Assembly (NCBI RefSeq): GCF_900108505.1
Contig: NZ_FNWU01000003.1
Span: 62,001 to 126,000 of the forward strand
Direction of reading: 5' to 3'
DNA length: 64,000 nucleotides
Origin: Halopenitus malekzadehii
GTDB taxonomy: Archaea; Halobacteriota; Halobacteria; Halobacteriales; Haloferacaceae
The notes beneath the pieces were generated by a model. That model ran no database searches, was not told the origin of the DNA, and saw nothing but the letters and a program-made list of their open reading frames with translations. A program made the translations under genes and the position numbers. Shown piece after piece: positions 1 to 9,029 of the stretch. Within the stretch, counting starts at the first letter, position 1, and the number at the start of each line of letters is the position of its first letter.

Positions 1-96
1 CACAACGCACACGCCGAACGCGAGGTCACGATCGGACAGCTTCGATCGGAAGTGAACGGCGACGACATTGCCGACGACTCGGCATCGGGATCGTAG
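1..96 (+). CDS. C-terminal end of an unidentified protein (5' truncated)
   Basis: The window opens inside an open frame that reads 31 codons to a TAG at 94-96. The tail is acidic and hydrophilic and ends in DDSASGS, typical of a haloarchaeal C-terminus. No domain can be recognised from so little. The stop directly abuts the stop of the opposing TrmB gene, so the two genes converge with no spacer. The start lies outside the window. That this frame is the real one is inferred from its composition and its clean end at the neighbouring gene. Confidence 0.5.
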   Translation, partial: HNAHAEREVTIGQLRSEVNGDDIADDSASGS

Positions 97-960
97 CTAC
101 CGGCCGTCGAATTCGTCACGCGATCGGAACCGATCGAGCCGCGTCGCCGCCGCCCACCGCGGTTCGAACCGGTCACGGACCTCGGCCGCGAACGTGGGAT
201 CGGTCAGATCGATCATCGCGAACGGTTCCCCCGCCGACAGCGGATGGGGGACCTCCAGACACACCTCGGTGTCGTCGAGGAGGGTACACGACCCCTCGAT
301 GCCCTCGACGGGACGGTCACCGGATCCCTCAACGACACGGGATTCGAACCGTTCGTCGTCGAGTAATCGCTCCAAAGATCGGCTGCCGCTGCCGATCCGG
401 TCCGGCAGTCGATCGACGAGGGCCGCCGACACGAGGACGCGCGTGTCGACGCCACGGTCGAGCGCATCGGCGATCGCGGCGGTCACGCGATCGCTTACTG
501 CCGGCAGATCGACGCCGGTCGCCGGCGTCCCGGCAACGATCACGATCCGGTCGTCTGCCGCCGCGAGACGGTCTAACAGGAGGGCAACCGTTTCCTCGTC
601 GCCGACCGCCGCCGTCCAAAACTCCTCGGCAACGGGGTCGTCCGCCGCAAGCTCCGCAGTAAGGGTGTCGACGACCGACTCATACCGTGTCAGCCGTTCG
701 TCGAGCTCGCGGCGCTTCTCGGCCAGCAGCCGATCGAGTGCGACGTCCGGTTCGACCGCGACGTACGTTTTCGGCCGGCTTGCGTCCTGACTCCGGACCA
801 GATCGCGATCCTCGAGTTCGTTGAGAACGTCGTAGATCCGACCCATCGGGACGTCGCTCGCCCGTGACAGATCCTTCGCGATGATCGGACCGGTTCCCAC
901 CAGCGTGCGGTAGGTCCGTGCCTCGTACTCCGACAGCCCGAGATCGCGAAGGTTCGCCAT
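97..960 (-). CDS. TrmB-family transcriptional regulator
   Basis: 287-residue DNA-binding regulator. An N-terminal winged helix (about residues 1-75, LGLSEYEARTYRTLV then VPMGRIYDVLNELEDRDLV) matches the TrmB helix-turn-helix of sugar-responsive archaeal repressors. It is followed by a short coiled coil (LAEKRRELDERLTRYESVVDTL) and a C-terminal effector-like domain. The start MANLRDLG was preferred over a longer frame because a TATA-like box lies 23-30 bp upstream, which fits leaderless transcription. The C-terminal domain is shorter than in the maltose-type TrmB of Thermococcales, so the ligand cannot be predicted. It stands alone between convergent and co-directional neighbours, with no sugar operon beside it. 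Confidence 0.88.
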   Translation of the reverse strand: MANLRDLGLSEYEARTYRTLVGTGPIIAKDLSRASDVPMGRIYDVLNELEDRDLVRSQDASRPKTYVAVEPDVALDRLLAEKRRELDERLTRYESVVDTLTAELAADDPVAEEFWTAAVGDEETVALLLDRLAAADDRIVIVAGTPATGVDLPAVSDRVTAAIADALDRGVDTRVLVSAALVDRLPDRIGSGSRSLERLLDDERFESRVVEGSGDRPVEGIEGSCTLLDDTEVCLEVPHPLSAGEPFAMIDLTDPTFAAEVRDRFEPRWAAATRLDRFRSRDEFDGR

Positions 961-982
961 ACAGGAGGTCCACACGCGACCG

Positions 983-990
983 GTATAAAC
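983..990 (-). promoter_or_regulatory. TATA-like box of the TrmB gene
   Basis: On the minus strand this reads GTTTATAC, centred about 26 bp before the ATG at 960. That is the spacing expected when transcription starts at or next to the start codon, as is common in haloarchaea. It supports the chosen start. Confidence 0.6.
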
Positions 991-1065
991 ACATCGCCGG
1001 TTTATCACACCGCGGTCCCGGAACCGGTTCCGGCAGTATAACTGCCGAAACCGTCGGTTCCGATC

Positions 1066-2718
1066 CTAGCGCATCGCTGAAACCGCGTTCAGCAACTCAT
1101 CAGGAGTTTCCACGGGGTCGGAGTGGTCAGCAGACACCACAACGATCGCGGTTCCTGCGTCGGGCGCGATCGGCGTCGGCACCTCTTCGCGGTGGGCGTT
1201 CACCACGACGACCTTCCCGTGGTCGGCCACGCGCCACGCCGCACGGTGGAGATCGGTTCCCGGTTCGGTGCCGACGAACACCGCCGGCGTCCCGTGACAC
1301 AGCCGCGCAGTGAGGCTTCCGTAACTCGCCAGCTGTACCCCGTATCGATCGGTCGCGCCGGCGAAGGCGGCCGCCGTCTCGTGGGCAACGTCGACGTATC
1401 GGTCGGTCCCGGTCGCGATGCCGAGATCCAAAAGCGCCGTGGCGACCTCGACGTTCGTGTCGAGCGGCCTGAAAGGGTGGTCGAGCAGGCCGGCGCCCTC
1501 TCGCGGGCCGTCGAGGAACGATCCGTCGACGAACAGCGTCTCGATGGCCCGATCGGCGACGGTTTGGGCCACGTCGATCCCCTCACCGAGGACGCCCTGG
1601 GCCCGGGTGAAGACGGCGATAACCCGGGCGAGATCTTCAAGGACGTCCGTCTCGCCGCCCGGCTCCTCGGTGAGGTATCGGGTTACCTCGCCCGTCGAGG
1701 CGTCGACCAGTTCGCGTTCGAGAGTCCCGAGGATCCGCTCGGCGTACTCGCGAGCGTGGTCGTCGTCGGTATACGCCGCGTAGGTCAACAGCGCGTCGGC
1801 AGCGAGGGCGTTTCCGCCCGCAAGCACGGTGTGGTCACGGCGGGGGGCGGTGCGCTCGGCACGACCGTCGGCGTCGCGGGCGTAGTAGGCCCGTCCCTCG
1901 CCCGGACCGATGGATCCGCCGACGCCGATGCCGGTCCACAGATCGTCGGTGAGGAACCCGACCGCCTCGTGAGCGATCTCCTCGTAGGCGGCGTCGCCGG
2001 TGTGGAGATAGGCGTTCGCGAACGCCCGCGTCAACGCGGCGTTCGCGTCGATCGGCTTCTCGTGGTGAACGTCGTTCCAGTCGCGGGTCCCGGCATACCG
2101 GAAGAAGCCGCCGGCGACGTCGTCCCGGAGGTTCGTCGAGATCGCATCCAGGGTCCGCAGCGCCTGTGACCGCTCGCGTTTGAGCGCGAACTCGATCGTT
2201 CGCGGCAGCGGGAACTTTGCGTCGTCCCCCCAGCCGGCGTGCTCGGCGTCGAACTGCACGTCGAGCTGTCCGGCGAGATGCTCCTCGATCGCCTCGGTGA
2301 CCTCGCCGGACGGCGGCAGGTCGCCGGCGAGCGCGCGCGGGACGCGCCCAGCCGCGTCGCCGTCCTCGGTCCACCGGTCGCGGACGGACTCGAGCACCTG
2401 TCGCATTCCGTCGGGGCCGAGGTAGCCGGCGCCGGTGAGCAGCTCGCCGCCCGGCGTGAGGAAGACGGTCGAGGGGAATCCGCCCATGTTGTAGCGTTCG
2501 CGAACCCGGGGCCAGCGGTCGACGTCGACCCGGATCGGGACGAACGACTCGTTGATGTTGGCGGCGATCCGCGGCTCGCCGTACGTCTTCGCGTCCATCT
2601 CGTGACAGCCGTCACACCACGTCGCGGTGAGCGCGAGCAGTACGGGGCGGTCGGTCTCCGCGGCCTCGGCGAAGGCGTCCGGCCCCCAGTCGCGCCACTC
2701 GACGTGCGTCTCGGTCAT
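1066..2718 (-). CDS. DUF255 thioredoxin-like / glycoside-hydrolase-fold protein (YyaL-SSP411-like)
   Basis: 550 residues. The N-terminal third is a thioredoxin fold with a CxxC-type site at Cys35-Cys38 (TWCDGCHEMD), followed by the conserved FPSTVFLTPGGE segment. The rest resembles the alpha/alpha-toroid region of the YyaL/SPATA20 family (for example GGFFRYAGTRDWNDVHHEKP and IDANAALTRAF). Known relatives run to about 650-720 residues, so this is a short haloarchaeal version. The family's function is not well defined; a redox or disulfide role is inferred from the CxxC. The ATG follows a GC-rich spacer after the XRE regulator gene transcribed in the same direction. Confidence 0.85.
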   Translation of the reverse strand: MTETHVEWRDWGPDAFAEAAETDRPVLLALTATWCDGCHEMDAKTYGEPRIAANINESFVPIRVDVDRWPRVRERYNMGGFPSTVFLTPGGELLTGAGYLGPDGMRQVLESVRDRWTEDGDAAGRVPRALAGDLPPSGEVTEAIEEHLAGQLDVQFDAEHAGWGDDAKFPLPRTIEFALKRERSQALRTLDAISTNLRDDVAGGFFRYAGTRDWNDVHHEKPIDANAALTRAFANAYLHTGDAAYEEIAHEAVGFLTDDLWTGIGVGGSIGPGEGRAYYARDADGRAERTAPRRDHTVLAGGNALAADALLTYAAYTDDDHAREYAERILGTLERELVDASTGEVTRYLTEEPGGETDVLEDLARVIAVFTRAQGVLGEGIDVAQTVADRAIETLFVDGSFLDGPREGAGLLDHPFRPLDTNVEVATALLDLGIATGTDRYVDVAHETAAAFAGATDRYGVQLASYGSLTARLCHGTPAVFVGTEPGTDLHRAAWRVADHGKVVVVNAHREEVPTPIAPDAGTAIVVVSADHSDPVETPDELLNAVSAMR

Positions 2719-2790
2719 ACCCGGCGGTCGGGTGGCCGGGAGGGTAAGGGCTTCGAGACGGGCGGCGTCGGCGCAGTCGACGAAGCGCCA

Positions 2791-3495
2791 CTAGAGGCCG
2801 CGCAGGTCCTCGAGCGTGTCGTCGATGTCGCGGTCCGCGACCGCGAGCGAGAAGCCATCGGCCCGCGCGAGGTCGCCGGCGTGGTCCCACAGGTCGTCCT
2901 CGTCGATCCCGTGCAGGACCACGGCGTTCGGGGTCGGCGTGACGACCCGGAGTGCGACGAGCGGGGACTCTCCGCGTGTCACGTTCGTGAACACGAGCGC
3001 ACGGTTCGTCGACTGACCGTAAAGCCGGTAGAACTCCTCGCTCGAGAGCCGCGAGATCGCCTGAATGGAGTTGATGACCGTGTGACCGTAGATCCGGTCG
3101 CGCTCGCCCGCAACGATCTCGGTGGCGTCCATCGCGTCGTGAAACGTCGACAGCGGGACGGCGGTCGTGTACTCCCGGAGGTCGAGAACGACGTCGCTCT
3201 CGAAACCGGCCGAGATGACGCGTGCGTACTGTCTGAGTCGGTCGCCGCCCCGGTCGGCGTCGATCGCGATCAGCGCCTCCACGGTTCGCCGAACGACGCC
3301 GATCCCGGGGCTCTCGCGGCGGCCGCTCTCGTAGTCGGAGACCACGGAGGAGGAGACGCCGAGCTGGCCGGCAAGCTCGGTCTGTGAGACGTCGAAGTCC
3401 GTGCGCCACTTGCGGAGGGTTGCGCCCGGATCGTCGCTGAGGGTGATCTCGCCGGCGATCCGCCGCGCCAACTCCTCGCGCGCGCGCTGGCTCAT
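2791..3495 (-). CDS. XRE-type helix-turn-helix transcriptional regulator
   Basis: 234 residues. A Cro/C1-type HTH spans about residues 30-75 (DFDVSQTELAGQLGVSSSVV then SDYESGRRESPG), followed by a roughly 150-residue C-terminal domain without recognisable enzyme motifs. The layout resembles archaeal regulators grouped as COG1709. ATG at 3495 was chosen because it gives the family-typical N-terminus MSQRAREELARRI; the frame stays open upstream but that sequence is basic and not protein-like. It runs in the same direction as the DUF255 gene 72 bp downstream. The regulated genes are unknown. Confidence 0.82.
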   Translation of the reverse strand: MSQRAREELARRIAGEITLSDDPGATLRKWRTDFDVSQTELAGQLGVSSSVVSDYESGRRESPGIGVVRRTVEALIAIDADRGGDRLRQYARVISAGFESDVVLDLREYTTAVPLSTFHDAMDATEIVAGERDRIYGHTVINSIQAISRLSSEEFYRLYGQSTNRALVFTNVTRGESPLVALRVVTPTPNAVVLHGIDEDDLWDHAGDLARADGFSLAVADRDIDDTLEDLRGL

Positions 3496-3604
3496 CGTCA
3501 CCACGTGCGGTCGAACCGGGCAAAAGGGTGTCGAAATCGGGGTTCGGCGATCATCGATATCCCGCGGCCGAAACCGTGAGAAAGCCGGCCGCTCGACGGC
3601 AGGT

Positions 3605-4174
3605 ATGGAGATCCGACCGTACGATCCCGACGATCCCGACGACGTTGCGGCGCTGTGGACCCACAAGCAGGCCTTCGAGCGTGGACTCGGCGCGGAAACC
3701 GGCGGCGAGGAGAAGGCGACCGCCTACGAGGCGAAGATCACCGACTCCTACCGGGCGGAGTGGCTCGAGTGGGTCGAACGGTGCGTCGCGGCGGAGGAGC
3801 GATGCGTGACGGTCGCGGACGCCGGCGACGGGTACGAGGCCGAGAACGCCGGCGACGAGTCCGAAAACGGGACCATCGGGGACGAGGGCGAGGGCGAGGA
3901 CGACGGGATCGTCGGATACGTCTTCGTCCTCCCCGAGACGCACCGATTCATCTGGGACGCGGCGGTGCTCAACGAGATCTTCGTCGCGCCCGCCTACCGC
4001 GGCGAGGGCGTCGCCGACGACCTGATGGACGCTGCACTGGCGCTGGCGACCGACCAGGACCTCCCGATCGACCGCCTGATCCTCGACGTCGATCCCGACA
4101 ACGAACGGGCACGCCGGTTCTACGACCGACACGGGTTCGAGGCGTGGGGAGAACTGGTGGCCCGACCGCTGTGA
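3605..4174 (+). CDS. GNAT-family N-acetyltransferase
   Basis: 189 residues. It has an N-terminal MEIRPYDPDD strand and the acetyl-CoA binding motif A (VLNEIFVAPAYRGEGVADDL, with the R/Q-x-x-G-x-G/A pattern). It ends in the usual DVDPDNERARRFYDRHGFE motif B. An acidic low-complexity insert (about residues 80-100, GDGYEAENAGDESENG) separates the substrate half from the acetyl-CoA half. The substrate cannot be told from sequence. It converges on another GNAT gene across a 71-bp gap filled by a 24-bp tandem repeat. Confidence 0.85.
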   Translation: MEIRPYDPDDPDDVAALWTHKQAFERGLGAETGGEEKATAYEAKITDSYRAEWLEWVERCVAAEERCVTVADAGDGYEAENAGDESENGTIGDEGEGEDDGIVGYVFVLPETHRFIWDAAVLNEIFVAPAYRGEGVADDLMDAALALATDQDLPIDRLILDVDPDNERARRFYDRHGFEAWGELVARPL

Positions 4175-4177
4175 GCC

Positions 4178-4245
4178 GGGCGAGAGCGGCCGCCGCGACC
4201 TGGGCGAGAGCGGCCGCCGCGACCTGGGCGAGAGCGGCCGCCGCG
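4178..4245. repeat. 24-bp tandem repeat, three copies, between convergent genes
   Basis: The unit gggcgagagcggccgccgcg followed by acct occurs at 4178-4201 and 4202-4225, with a third copy of 20 bases at 4226-4245. It fills the space between the stop codons of the two convergent acetyltransferase genes. Each unit contains the palindrome gcggccgc. This looks like a slippage-type local duplication; no function is implied. Confidence 0.9.
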
Positions 4246-4857
4246 TCACAGGATATCGGTGCCGCCATCGGTCGCGGTGCGCCATTCGGACCGGCTGATC
4301 GTGTAGCGGACGCGGTCGTGAACGCTCCCGTCGAGGAACGTGAGATCGTTCCGCAGCCGTCCCTCGCGGCGGCCGCCGAACCGGTCGACGTATCGTTCGA
4401 TCGCCCGCTGCGACCGGTCGTTGTCGGGATGGTGCGAGACGGCCACGACCGCCAGATCGAGCCGGTCGAAGGCGAGTTCGAGCAACGCCGCGGCGCGTTC
4501 GCCGGCGTAGCCACTCCCCTGGAACCGGTCCCGGAGCCAGATGCCGGGTTCGGCGAGGCGACGGTCCCAGTCGATCCGTAGCTCCGTACAGCCCGCGATC
4601 TCGCCGGCACCCTCCTCTCCCTCGGCGGGTCGGATGAGGTAGTTCACGGCCGACCGCTGCTCCCAGGTCGACCGCCCTCGGTCGAGAAACGCCGCGGTCT
4701 CGTCGATCGTGTCGTGGGGATCCCAGGTCACGTACTCGGTGACGGTCTCGATCCCGGGATCGGACGAACAGATCCGATACAGTTCGTGGACGTCGACCCG
4801 ATCCGGCCACAGCGGCGTGAGTCGGAGACGGTCGGTTTCGATCAGCTCGGGGAACAC
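4246..4857 (-). CDS. GNAT acetyltransferase, RimJ/RimL type
   Basis: 203 residues if begun at GTG 4857. It has the RimJ/RimL opening FPELIETDRLRLTPL, a central AEPGIWLRDRFQGSGYAGER segment (the R/Q-G-x-G-x-A/G pyrophosphate loop) and a C-terminal region with HHPDNDRSQRAIERYVDRFG. The family acetylates protein N-termini or small amines; the substrate here is unknown. The GTG start was preferred because a TATA-like element lies 24-32 bp upstream; the frame extends further but would place the promoter inside the gene. Confidence 0.8.
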   Translation of the reverse strand: MFPELIETDRLRLTPLWPDRVDVHELYRICSSDPGIETVTEYVTWDPHDTIDETAAFLDRGRSTWEQRSAVNYLIRPAEGEEGAGEIAGCTELRIDWDRRLAEPGIWLRDRFQGSGYAGERAAALLELAFDRLDLAVVAVSHHPDNDRSQRAIERYVDRFGGRREGRLRNDLTFLDGSVHDRVRYTISRSEWRTATDGGTDIL

Positions 4858-4880
4858 ATCATATCGTTGACGGCGCCAAA

Positions 4881-4889
4881 GTATAAAAC
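4881..4889 (-). promoter_or_regulatory. TATA-like box for the RimJ-type acetyltransferase
   Basis: It reads GTTTTATAC on the minus strand, centred 28 bp before the GTG at 4857. The spacing supports leaderless transcription from the GTG start. Confidence 0.6.
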
Positions 4890-5006
4890 GGGCCGCGTGG
4901 ATCCGGCAGGATCGAGGGAAACCAGTCAATCGACCGACCGTTCACGACGATGAACGGTTCGAACGGACTCGATCGTTTATGTGTGGGCGTCCCGTCCCCA
5001 CGCTTG

Positions 5007-6728
5007 ATGAGGGTTCGTGTGGCCGCGATCGCGGTCTGTCTTGCGGTCGCGGTCGGCGTCGGGGGTCTCGGGAGCGTCGCGGTCGGGGATGCGGCCGCCG
5101 AGTCGCCCGCGGAGATGGCGGTCGAGACCGTGAGCGGCGCGGACGTCGCTGCGGTACACGCGGGAGCCGATGACGCCCGACGCCCGCAAGTAGCCGGCGA
5201 CGGACCGGCAACCGAGAACGAGACGGGGGCCCGGAACGGAACGGAGTCCCAGGAGGGGACGGAATCCCGAACCGGAACCACGACCGAGCAGGAACCGACT
5301 TCGGGACCGGAAACCACTCCGACGACGAACGGGACGGCGGAAACGACCGGCGGATCCCCCAGGTTCGGGGCCAGCCTGAGCGCCTTCGTGCAGTCGACCT
5401 CAGCCGAAACCGAAACGACGGTCGATCAGGGGATGTGGGAAGCGGGCGCCGGCGAGTCAGTGGACAACGAGGAAGGAGTCGATCGCGCGACCGAGCTCGC
5501 CGAACAGGTCCGATCGATCCACGCGGAGCGTCGGACGCTCGCGTGGAACCGCTCGAACGGGACGATCGACGGGGCTCGATATCGTGCCGCCGACCGGCGA
5601 CTCGAGGCCCGTCTCGAGGCGACGCGCGCGGCCGCCGCGTCAGCACGCGAGCTGACGCCGGACGACTCCGCCTCGAGCCGGGCGTTCGCGGCCGTCGAGA
5701 ACGCCGCCGCGGCCGCCCAGGGACCGCCGGAGACTCCGAAAGACGGGAACGGACCGCCGAGTGAGAGCCCTGGGAACGCGACCGCTCCCGGAACCGTCGG
5801 TGGCGGCCCCGGAAACGGGACCGGGTTCGAAAACGCGACCGAGCGACCGAGCGAGGTGCCCGGAAACGAGGCGACGTTCCCGTGGGACGGGCCGATCCTG
5901 CCGGACGATCCCGGTCCGAACGCCGACGGTTCGGGGAGCCGGAACGCTGCGGACGGAAACGAAAGCGGGGGCGAAGCCGGTGAAAGGGGACAGCCGGGGA
6001 ACGCCGGGAATTCCGAGAACACCGGAAACGGCGGAACCGCCGGAGATGGCGGGCCCTCCGAAAGCGAACGTGACGGGGACCGTGGAACCAGCACCGACCG
6101 TGGGAAGTCGGGGGACGGCGCGCCAGGAAGCGGGAATGGACCGGAGGCCGGGAACGGGAAAAGTGACGCATCCGGAAACGACGACGCAGCCGGAAACGAC
6201 GACCGGCCGGGTGACGGGGCGGGAGACGACCACGGCAACGCGCCGGCCGATCCGGAGGCCGACGACGCCAGTGACGGTTCGAGCAGTTCCGAACCCAGCA
6301 GTCCCGAAAGCGACGGGCCAGGAAACGAGGGCGCCGGGAGCGGTAACTCGGAAAACGACGGCGCCGGAAGCGAGAGCTCCGGAACCGACGGTCCTGGGAA
6401 CGGAGACTCCGGAAACGACGAAAACTCCGGGGAGAACGCGGGTGAGAGAGCACCGTCGGACGATGGCAGCGGACCACCGTCCGATGGCGGAGCCGAAACC
6501 GATCCCGGAAACGGTGACGGCAGTGGTAGTGGTCGAAACAGCGGATCCGAAAGCAGCAGCGATACGGGCCCCGACAACAGCGGAAACGGAGACACCGACG
6601 ACCGCGATAACGCCGGCAACAACGGGAATTCCGATTCCGGGGGCTCGGACGGTAGGTCCGGAAACGGCGCCCAGCCGGCGGATCGACCGCGTCTCGCCAC
6701 GGCGAAGAGCATCGTCACGCTGGCGTGA
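5007..6728 (+). CDS. Large secreted low-complexity Asn/Gly/Ser/Asp-rich protein
   Basis: 573 residues from ATG 5007. An N-terminal Sec-type signal (MRVRVAAIAVCLAVAVGVGG) is followed by a Thr/Glu/Asn-rich segment. A helical segment of about 60 residues comes next (VDRATELAEQVRSIHAERR and ARYRAADRRLEARLEATRAA). About 270 residues of irregular GN, SGN, ENS and DGSG repeats follow. Many N-x-S/T sequons (NGTE, NETG, NATA, NGTG and others) suggest S-layer-type N-glycosylation. There is no C-terminal transmembrane helix or PGF-CTERM anchor, and no cysteine after the signal, so it may be released. A TTTATG box lies about 28 bp before the start. Function unknown; an extracellular matrix role is only an inference. 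Confidence 0.75.
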   Translation: MRVRVAAIAVCLAVAVGVGGLGSVAVGDAAAESPAEMAVETVSGADVAAVHAGADDARRPQVAGDGPATENETGARNGTESQEGTESRTGTTTEQEPTSGPETTPTTNGTAETTGGSPRFGASLSAFVQSTSAETETTVDQGMWEAGAGESVDNEEGVDRATELAEQVRSIHAERRTLAWNRSNGTIDGARYRAADRRLEARLEATRAAAASARELTPDDSASSRAFAAVENAAAAAQGPPETPKDGNGPPSESPGNATAPGTVGGGPGNGTGFENATERPSEVPGNEATFPWDGPILPDDPGPNADGSGSRNAADGNESGGEAGERGQPGNAGNSENTGNGGTAGDGGPSESERDGDRGTSTDRGKSGDGAPGSGNGPEAGNGKSDASGNDDAAGNDDRPGDGAGDDHGNAPADPEADDASDGSSSSEPSSPESDGPGNEGAGSGNSENDGAGSESSGTDGPGNGDSGNDENSGENAGERAPSDDGSGPPSDGGAETDPGNGDGSGSGRNSGSESSSDTGPDNSGNGDTDDRDNAGNNGNSDSGGSDGRSGNGAQPADRPRLATAKSIVTLA

Positions 6729-6790
6729 TCCCGGCTGATCGGGTCGCACCGGAACGCAACCTATTCGGCCGTCGGCGGCCGACGCGACGT

Positions 6791-8593
6791 ATGACCGACT
6801 ACTTCGAGGTTCACGAGCGGGACGGCGCCGCCCGCCTCGGCGAACTCCGGCTCGCGGATCCCGTCCGAACGCCGGCCCGGGCGGACCCGTTCATCGAGGA
6901 CGCCGGGAGTCTCTGGGCGGCCGACCGATCGATACCGGACTGCGGCGAGGACACGCTGACGGTGCTCCCGCACCGCGGGTTCCCGGCCGGCACCCGCGAG
7001 GAGGTTCGGGAGGCGTTTCGGGTCGAGCATCCCGACGTCGAGTTCCCCAGCGCGGCGGTCGTGAGCGCCCAGGATCCGGTTGCGTCCGGCGCCGACGCGT
7101 ACGTCATCTCGGAGGCGCCCACGCTGGTCGGGCACGCGCGGGCGTTCGTCGAGGCGATGGTGCGGATCAAACGATCCCTGCCGGCCGACACCGCCGTGCT
7201 GCTGTCCGGGGTCGCGACGCCGCTGAACGTCGCGACGCTCGCGTACGCCGGCGTCGATCTCGTCGACGGAACGCTCGCGCGGGTGAAGGGCTCACAGGGC
7301 AAGTACCTGACAGCGGACGGCGAACACTTCCTCGAGGACCTCGAGGAACTCCCGTGTGCGTGCCCGGCGTGTGCGGGCCCCCGCGACGAGTTCACCCGTC
7401 AAGACTGCGAGCAGCACAACCTGAACGCGCTCGACGCCGAGCTACGGCGGGTTCGCCACCGGATCCATCGCGGCCGGCTGCGCGATTACATCGAGGGGCA
7501 GGCGCGCCACGACCAGTGGCTCACCGCCACGTTCCGCCGGCTCGATGACGAGTGGGGGTTCCTCGAGCGGCGGACGCCGGTGATCCGCGACGCGGAGATC
7601 ACGGCCGCAAGCGCCGAGACGATGGACCGGGTCGAGATCCGGCGGTTCGCCGACCGGGTGACGAGCCGGTATCGATCGCGGTTCGACGCGCCGCTGGTGC
7701 TCGTGCCCTGCTCGGCGACGAAGCCCTACAGCGACTCCCAGAGCCACCGACAGTTCCACGACGCGATCCAGTGGCGGGGCCACATCGCCTCGATGACCTC
7801 GCCGATCGGCGTGGTGCCCCAGGAGCTCGAGACCACCTACCCGGCCCAACACTACGACTCGGTGGTGACCGGCGACTGGTCGAGCGAGGAGATCGAGTTC
7901 GTCGCGGAGGTCCTCCGGCGGTATCTGGAGCGGAACGACTACCCCCGCGTCATCGCACACGTCCCCGAGGACGGCTATCGAGAGATCTGCGCGCGCGTGG
8001 CGGGCGCGGTCGACGTCCCGTTCGAGTACACCTGCGGGGACCATCCGACGACCGACGACTCCCTGGACGCTCTCGCGGCGGCGCTCGAGGGCGAACCGGC
8101 CTACAGCAAGCGCGAGCGCGAGCACAACACGGTTCGTGCACTCGCCGACTACCAGTTCGGCCCGGTCGGAAGCACGGACGCAGGCACGGGCACGGGCGAG
8201 GACGCCGGCACAGAGATCTTCGGCGAGGACCTCCACACGACCGGCCGCTACCCGAAGCTGCAGGCGTGGTCGGGGCCGGCCGGCGACGCGGGCACGCAGT
8301 TAGCAACGATGGTGCCACAGTACGGCGTCCTCTCGCTCACGCTCGCGGGCGCGCGACGCTGGGTCGACAGCGACGTCCCGACGAAGCGGGTCGAGATCGA
8401 CGGATTCGTTCCCCAGGGGTCGGTGCTGGCGCCCGGCATCGTCGACGCCGACGACGCGATCCGCGTCGGCGACGAGGTCGTGATCGAGGGGCCGGCAGCG
8501 TTCGCCGTCGGCCGCGCCGAGATGCACGGCAGGGAGATGATCGACTCGACGCGCGGGATCGCGGTGACGGTCCGACACTGCGAGGAACGGTGA
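6791..8593 (+). CDS. arcS: Archaeosine synthase subunit alpha (ArcS)
   Basis: 600 residues. ArcS converts preQ0 at position 15 of tRNA into archaeosine, acting after TgtA, which lies at 37-39 kb here. The N-terminal half is a TGT-like domain without the transglycosylase catalytic pattern but with LPCACPACAGPRDEF. The central domain carries the ArcS signature LVPCSATKPYSDSQSHRQF. The C-terminal about 80 residues form a PUA RNA-binding domain (EIDGFVPQGSVLAPGIVDAD). An acidic linker (about residues 460-475, STDAGTGTGEDAGTEIFG) is a halophile-style insert. The ATG at 6791 matches the conserved MTDYFEVHERDG start, and an AT-rich CCTATTCGG element lies about 28 bp upstream. Confidence 0.95.
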   Translation: MTDYFEVHERDGAARLGELRLADPVRTPARADPFIEDAGSLWAADRSIPDCGEDTLTVLPHRGFPAGTREEVREAFRVEHPDVEFPSAAVVSAQDPVASGADAYVISEAPTLVGHARAFVEAMVRIKRSLPADTAVLLSGVATPLNVATLAYAGVDLVDGTLARVKGSQGKYLTADGEHFLEDLEELPCACPACAGPRDEFTRQDCEQHNLNALDAELRRVRHRIHRGRLRDYIEGQARHDQWLTATFRRLDDEWGFLERRTPVIRDAEITAASAETMDRVEIRRFADRVTSRYRSRFDAPLVLVPCSATKPYSDSQSHRQFHDAIQWRGHIASMTSPIGVVPQELETTYPAQHYDSVVTGDWSSEEIEFVAEVLRRYLERNDYPRVIAHVPEDGYREICARVAGAVDVPFEYTCGDHPTTDDSLDALAAALEGEPAYSKREREHNTVRALADYQFGPVGSTDAGTGTGEDAGTEIFGEDLHTTGRYPKLQAWSGPAGDAGTQLATMVPQYGVLSLTLAGARRWVDSDVPTKRVEIDGFVPQGSVLAPGIVDADDAIRVGDEVVIEGPAAFAVGRAEMHGREMIDSTRGIAVTVRHCEER

Positions 8594-8633
8594 CCGGCCG
8601 CGAGGTCACATCACTGCATCTCGATCCCGCGTC

Positions 8634-8960
8634 TCACCACGTCTCGATCCGGTCCTCGCGAACGTCCTCGAGACAGCCGGCACAGTCGGGGTGGTCGGCA
8701 TCGAAGCAGGCCGGCGTCCCGTCCTCGGCGACCGGAACCGCTCGGGTCTCGGCGTGTCGCCGGCAGACGATCCGGGCGTTCCCGTCCGCGTCCGTGGGGA
8801 GGTCGAACCGGTCGGCTCCCGTCCGGTCCGTCCCGGATCGGTCGGACTCGGCGCCGTCGCCGTCCTCGAGTCCCGACCGATAGGCGCGTTTGGCCGACTC
8901 AAACTCCCGGCCCGCGCGCCGCAGACCCCGGCGAAGCGCGCGCTCGATGCCCTCGTCCAT
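8634..8960 (-). CDS. Small haloarchaeal protein with clustered Cys/His
   Basis: 108 residues, not assigned to a known function. The N-terminal third is basic and helical (RALRRGLRRAGREFESAKRA), followed by an acidic linker. The C-terminal half contains VCRRH, PACFDADHPDCAGC and several acids, a Cys/His arrangement that could bind one zinc ion. It lies 40 bp from the convergent arcS stop and runs in the same direction as the UbiB and Hsp20 genes upstream of it. Confidence 0.65.
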   Translation of the reverse strand: MDEGIERALRRGLRRAGREFESAKRAYRSGLEDGDGAESDRSGTDRTGADRFDLPTDADGNARIVCRRHAETRAVPVAEDGTPACFDADHPDCAGCLEDVREDRIETW

Positions 8961-9029
8961 ATCGGGGGATCGGGGCGGCGAGCCAATCAGTCTTCGGCAT
9001 CGATCGACGCCGGGGATGGCGTCCGATCG

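Noticed and set aside
150-360. Sequences resembling tRNA T-arms (gcggttcgaacc, gggattcgaacc)
   Set aside because: They lie inside the TrmB coding region with no matching acceptor stem or anticodon loop.
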